From the NCBI RefSeq assembly GCF_002803155.1, contig NZ_NNBP01000029.1, positions 47,484 through 111,483 on the forward strand: 64,000 nucleotides of DNA, read 5' to 3'. The notes below the pieces were generated by a model. The model was not told where the DNA came from. It did not search any database and saw only the letters and a list, made by a program, of their open reading frames with translations. The translations under genes were made by a program, and so were the position numbers. Source of the DNA: Streptomyces sp. CB02959. Its GTDB lineage: Bacteria; Actinomycetota; Actinomycetes; Streptomycetales; Streptomycetaceae. Each line of letters opens with the position of its first letter. Position 1 is the first letter of the stretch. This document shows positions 60,339 to 64,000 of the stretch, piece after piece.

Positions 60339-60869
60339 ATGCAGCAGAACCCTTACGGGGAAGATCCCGTACGGCTCATCCTGGACCTCGCGGCCGCACC
60401 GCCGCGCTCACCCGGGGAGTTCGCCGAACGCTGCGTCGCGGCGGGCATGGCGATCGACCGGCCGGTGGGCGACGAAGACCTGGCGGAGATCCTGGAGTTC
60501 ATCCCGCGCTGGCTCACGGTGGTCGACGCCGATACCCCCGAGCGGCGGGCCGTGCTGCTCAACGAGCTGCTGACGACCTCGTCCGCGCACCCCCGGCTGA
60601 CCGACCACGCCGACGGCGGCTGGCACATCCACTACCGCGACGATGGCCTGGGCCTGGCGAGTGTGGTGCGGGCAGTGGTCAGTGTGGGCACCGCCCTGCA
60701 CCTGACCAGCCGCGGCATGGACCGCCTCGGCCGGTGTGCGCTGGCCGAGTGCGGCCGGGCGTACGGCGACTTCACACGGGGCGGCCGACAGCGCTACTGC
60801 TGCCACGCCTGCGCGAACCGCGACGCCGTGCGCCGGTTCCGCACCCGGCAGGCAGCACAGAACCCGTGA
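60339..60869 (+). CDS. CGNR zinc-finger transcriptional regulator
   Basis: The 176-residue protein ends in a CGNR zinc finger: DRLGRCALAECGRAYGDFTR followed by QRYCCHACANRDAVRRFR, giving the paired Cys motifs and the C-x-N-R signature that contacts DNA. The N-terminal part (LILDLAAAPPRSPGEFAERC, LTVVDADTPERRAVLLNELL) is the ABATE-like domain that binds ligands in this family. Divergent from an MFS exporter gene, it probably represses it until a drug or metabolite is bound. No Shine-Dalgarno is seen before the ATG at 60339, so leaderless expression is likely. Confidence 0.88.
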   Translation: MQQNPYGEDPVRLILDLAAAPPRSPGEFAERCVAAGMAIDRPVGDEDLAEILEFIPRWLTVVDADTPERRAVLLNELLTTSSAHPRLTDHADGGWHIHYRDDGLGLASVVRAVVSVGTALHLTSRGMDRLGRCALAECGRAYGDFTRGGRQRYCCHACANRDAVRRFRTRQAAQNP

Positions 60870-61068
60870 GTCCGGCGGCGAGGGGGAGGCATCCCCTCGG
60901 GGATCAACGGCCGACGCTCGACGGCCCAGGACTCCCAGCCCCGGGACGGGAAGAAGCTCGGGATCATGAGTGGCGACCGTAGAGACACCACACGCCTCAG
61001 CGCAGAACCCGAACACCCAGGCCATCAGCCGAGTTGAGGCCGATCGCCACACGGAAACCGAGCAGAGA

Positions 61069-61535
61069 CCATGACTCGGAAGCCCGCCAGGATCATGTGC
61101 AGGCCCGGCTCGTAGTCGCCCAGCAGGGCACCCCGCTTCCAGGGGCGGCGCCCGGTGGCGGCGATCCGGTCGAGGGCGGACGGCCGGGTCGGCGAGGGCG
61201 CGCAGAAGCTGAGGACGGAGGTCGGCGGGGTCCGCAGGTTGTGCGCGGCGGAGGCGAGGAACTCGTCGCGCCGGCGGGCGAGTTCGGCGAGCGCCGCGTT
61301 GTCGCGGTGCAGCGCGTGCTCGCGGAGCTTGGCCCCGGGGACCGCCGTCCGCCGTCCACAGCGATCCGCAGGGCCGCCCGTCCGCGTCGTACGGCGGCGC
61401 CGTCTCGCGCCGGATGATCCGGCCGTCGGCGAGCGGGAACTCGGCGGCGCGGTGCACCCGGCGCGCGGTGCTCTTCCGGCCCGACCGGCGGGTTCCGTTC
61501 GGGCCGTCCGTAGGACGCCTCTTGACGCTTTGCAC
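61069..61535 (-). pseudogene. PAS-histidine-kinase relic
   Basis: In shifting minus-strand frames one can read AAEFPLADGRIIRRETAPPY and DADGRPCGSLWTADGG, a PAS end, then KLREHALHRDNAALAELARR and RDEFLASAAHNLRTPPTSVL, a degenerate dimerisation box normally HELRTPLT. The frames change at least twice and the ATPase domain is absent, so it is a decayed sensor kinase. The region 60870-61068 holds nothing recognisable. Confidence 0.6.
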
Positions 61536-61559
61536 GACTCGCTCTACGTTCTCCTTCCA

Positions 61560-61594
61560 TAAAGCAAAACATTAATTCCATGATGCGGAATTAA
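61560..61594. promoter_or_regulatory. gcl operator/promoter: 31-bp motif with 8-bp palindrome
   Basis: TTAATTCC (61572-61579) and GGAATTAA (61587-61594) form a perfect inverted repeat with a 7-base spacer, 57 bases before gcl. The motif starting TAAAGCA at 61560 and ending CGGAA at 61590 matches 21 of 31 positions in the hyi leader (63517-63547). The AT-rich DNA contrasts with its surroundings. An IclR/AllR-type regulator of glyoxylate or allantoin use is a plausible binder (inference). Confidence 0.65.
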
Positions 61595-61650
61595 CCCTCC
61601 CGGCCTCTTCGGCCGGACTTGCCCGTGACAGGTCGACGCAGGAGTACTCG

Positions 61651-63432
<1,782 letters not shown>

Positions 63433-63470
63433 CGGGCGAGGTCGGTTTCCGGACCCGATCCGGACGATGT

Positions 63471-63500
63471 GCCGGGCGCGGCTTGACGGTCGCGCCCGGC
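63471..63500 (+). terminator. Hairpin after gcl
   Basis: GCCGGGCGCG (63471-63480) pairs perfectly with CGCGCCCGGC (63491-63500), 10-base loop, 38 bases after the gcl stop. It separates gcl from hyi, consistent with hyi having its own promoter and regulatory motif. Confidence 0.65.
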
Positions 63501-63516
63501 GCCCCGCAACATCCCG

Positions 63517-63547
63517 TAAAGCAGAAATAGAAATCCGCTATCCGGAA
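63517..63547. promoter_or_regulatory. hyi operator/promoter: second copy of the gcl 31-bp motif
   Basis: Starts TAAAGCAG, ends with TCC-GCTATC-CGGAA, and agrees with the gcl motif at 21 of 31 bases, including TAAAGCA, TCC, AT and CGGAA. It stands 15 bases before the hyi ATG, and GGAAGGA at its end doubles as the ribosome-binding site. Confidence 0.55.
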
Positions 63548-63562
63548 GGAGCGCCGGGCCCT

Positions 63563-64000
63563 ATGGGTTTCACGGACACGCGCTTCAACGTCAATCTGTC
63601 GATCCTGTTCACCGAGCTTCCGTTGTTGGAGCGGCCGGCTGCCGCGCGGGCGGCGGGCTTCACGGCGGTGGAGCTGTGGTGGCCGTGGGTGGACGCACCG
63701 ACCCCGGAGCGGTCCGAGCTGGACGCGCTGCGCGATGCCCTGCGGGATGCGGGCACGCAGCTGACGGGGCTGAACTTCTATGCCGGGCAGTTGCCGGGTC
63801 CGGACCGCGGTGCGCTGGCGGTTCCGGGGGCGGAGTCGGAGAAGTTCAGGGCGAATGTGCCGGTGGCGATCGAGTTCGCGACGTCGCTGGGGTGCACCAC
63901 CTTCAACGCCCTGTACGGCAACCGCGTCGAGGGTGTCGGTGCGGCGGAGCAGGACGCGTTGGCGTTGGAGAACCTGGTCTTCGCGGCGCGGGCGGTCGGT
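63563..64000 (+). CDS. hyi: Hydroxypyruvate isomerase-like TIM-barrel protein (3' end outside window)
   Basis: Hyi interconverts hydroxypyruvate and tartronate semialdehyde, the gcl product. The visible 146 residues, MGFTDTRFNVNLSILFTELP, LLERPAAARAAGFTAVELWW, PWVDAPTPERSELDALRDAL, LTGLNFYAGQLPG and FATSLGCTTFNALYGNR, match the xylose-isomerase-like TIM barrel of Hyi: FNVNLSILFTE and AGFTAVELWWP are typical. The catalytic Glu region lies beyond the window. Directly follows gcl, as in E. coli gcl-hyi, but with its own motif and a terminator in between. GGAAGGA precedes the ATG at 63563 by a longer than usual gap. Confidence 0.9.
   Translation, partial: MGFTDTRFNVNLSILFTELPLLERPAAARAAGFTAVELWWPWVDAPTPERSELDALRDALRDAGTQLTGLNFYAGQLPGPDRGALAVPGAESEKFRANVPVAIEFATSLGCTTFNALYGNRVEGVGAAEQDALALENLVFAARAVG

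Overview
The window is GC-rich (about 70-75 percent) with codons ending almost always in G or C, GTG starts, frequent 4-base ATGA/GTGA stop-start overlaps and rare TTA codons. This, together with SSI-type protease inhibitor, LAL regulator, DUF6233 and roadblock genes, points to a Streptomyces or close relative. Gene content looks like a chromosomal arm: housekeeping genes mixed with accessory islands. No rRNA, tRNA or CRISPR array was seen.

Layout. 1-1.5 kb: the end of a LysR regulator, then a ribbon-helix-helix/Doc-like toxin-antitoxin pair with its own operator. 1.5-6.2 kb: biotin genes, bioB-bioA-bioD on the minus strand and bioF divergent. 6.5-9.6 kb: an anti-sigma-type ATPase, an acetyltransferase, an NlpC/P60 wall hydrolase and a ClpP operon. 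10.5-22.3 kb: a LAL regulator carrying a TTA codon, followed by seven tightly packed enzyme genes that look like a small biosynthetic cluster I cannot match to a known one: an altered SAH-hydrolase-like protein, two Gfo/Idh/MocA oxidoreductases, a radical-SAM enzyme with a cobalamin-binding-like domain, two methyltransferases, and an SCP2/beta-lactamase-fold protein with Cys in place of the catalytic Ser. 22.3-24.2 kb: a decayed gene, an orphan Phd antitoxin and a secreted M28 aminopeptidase.

24.7-29.4 kb: a complete urease operon ureABCFGD. 29.4-31.6 kb: four minus-strand genes, three roadblock/LC7 proteins and one larger linker protein, without the GTPase or kinase of a classical conservon. 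31.8-34.6 kb: a sulfonate/nitrate-type ABC importer. 34.7-39.3 kb: a secreted peptidase, a macrodomain-type PARG, a subtilisin inhibitor, a 52-residue membrane protein and a CtaG-like copper protein. 39.4-43.4 kb: pfkA, the murT-gatD lipid II amidation pair and peptide deformylase. 43.4-45.5 kb: a TetR regulator divergent from an acyl-CoA dehydrogenase.

45.4-51.0 kb is a decayed integrative element inserted in the 3' end of the acyl-CoA dehydrogenase gene and bounded by a perfect 81-bp direct repeat. It carries a tyrosine integrase lacking a normal start, an internally deleted IS, a DUF4142 protein, a frameshifted DUF6233 gene, a PAS-SpoIIE phosphatase and the tail of a GntR regulator. The displaced chromosomal terminator lies just outside the right repeat. 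Beyond it are a truncated dihydroxybenzoate-AMP-ligase-like gene, an ECF sigma factor with its DGPF/YciI partner, VOC and DJ-1 proteins, small accessory genes including a secreted Gly-Lys-Glu repeat protein, an MFS exporter divergent from a CGNR regulator, and a histidine-kinase relic. The window ends in glyoxylate metabolism: gcl and the start of hyi, each preceded by the same 31-bp motif.
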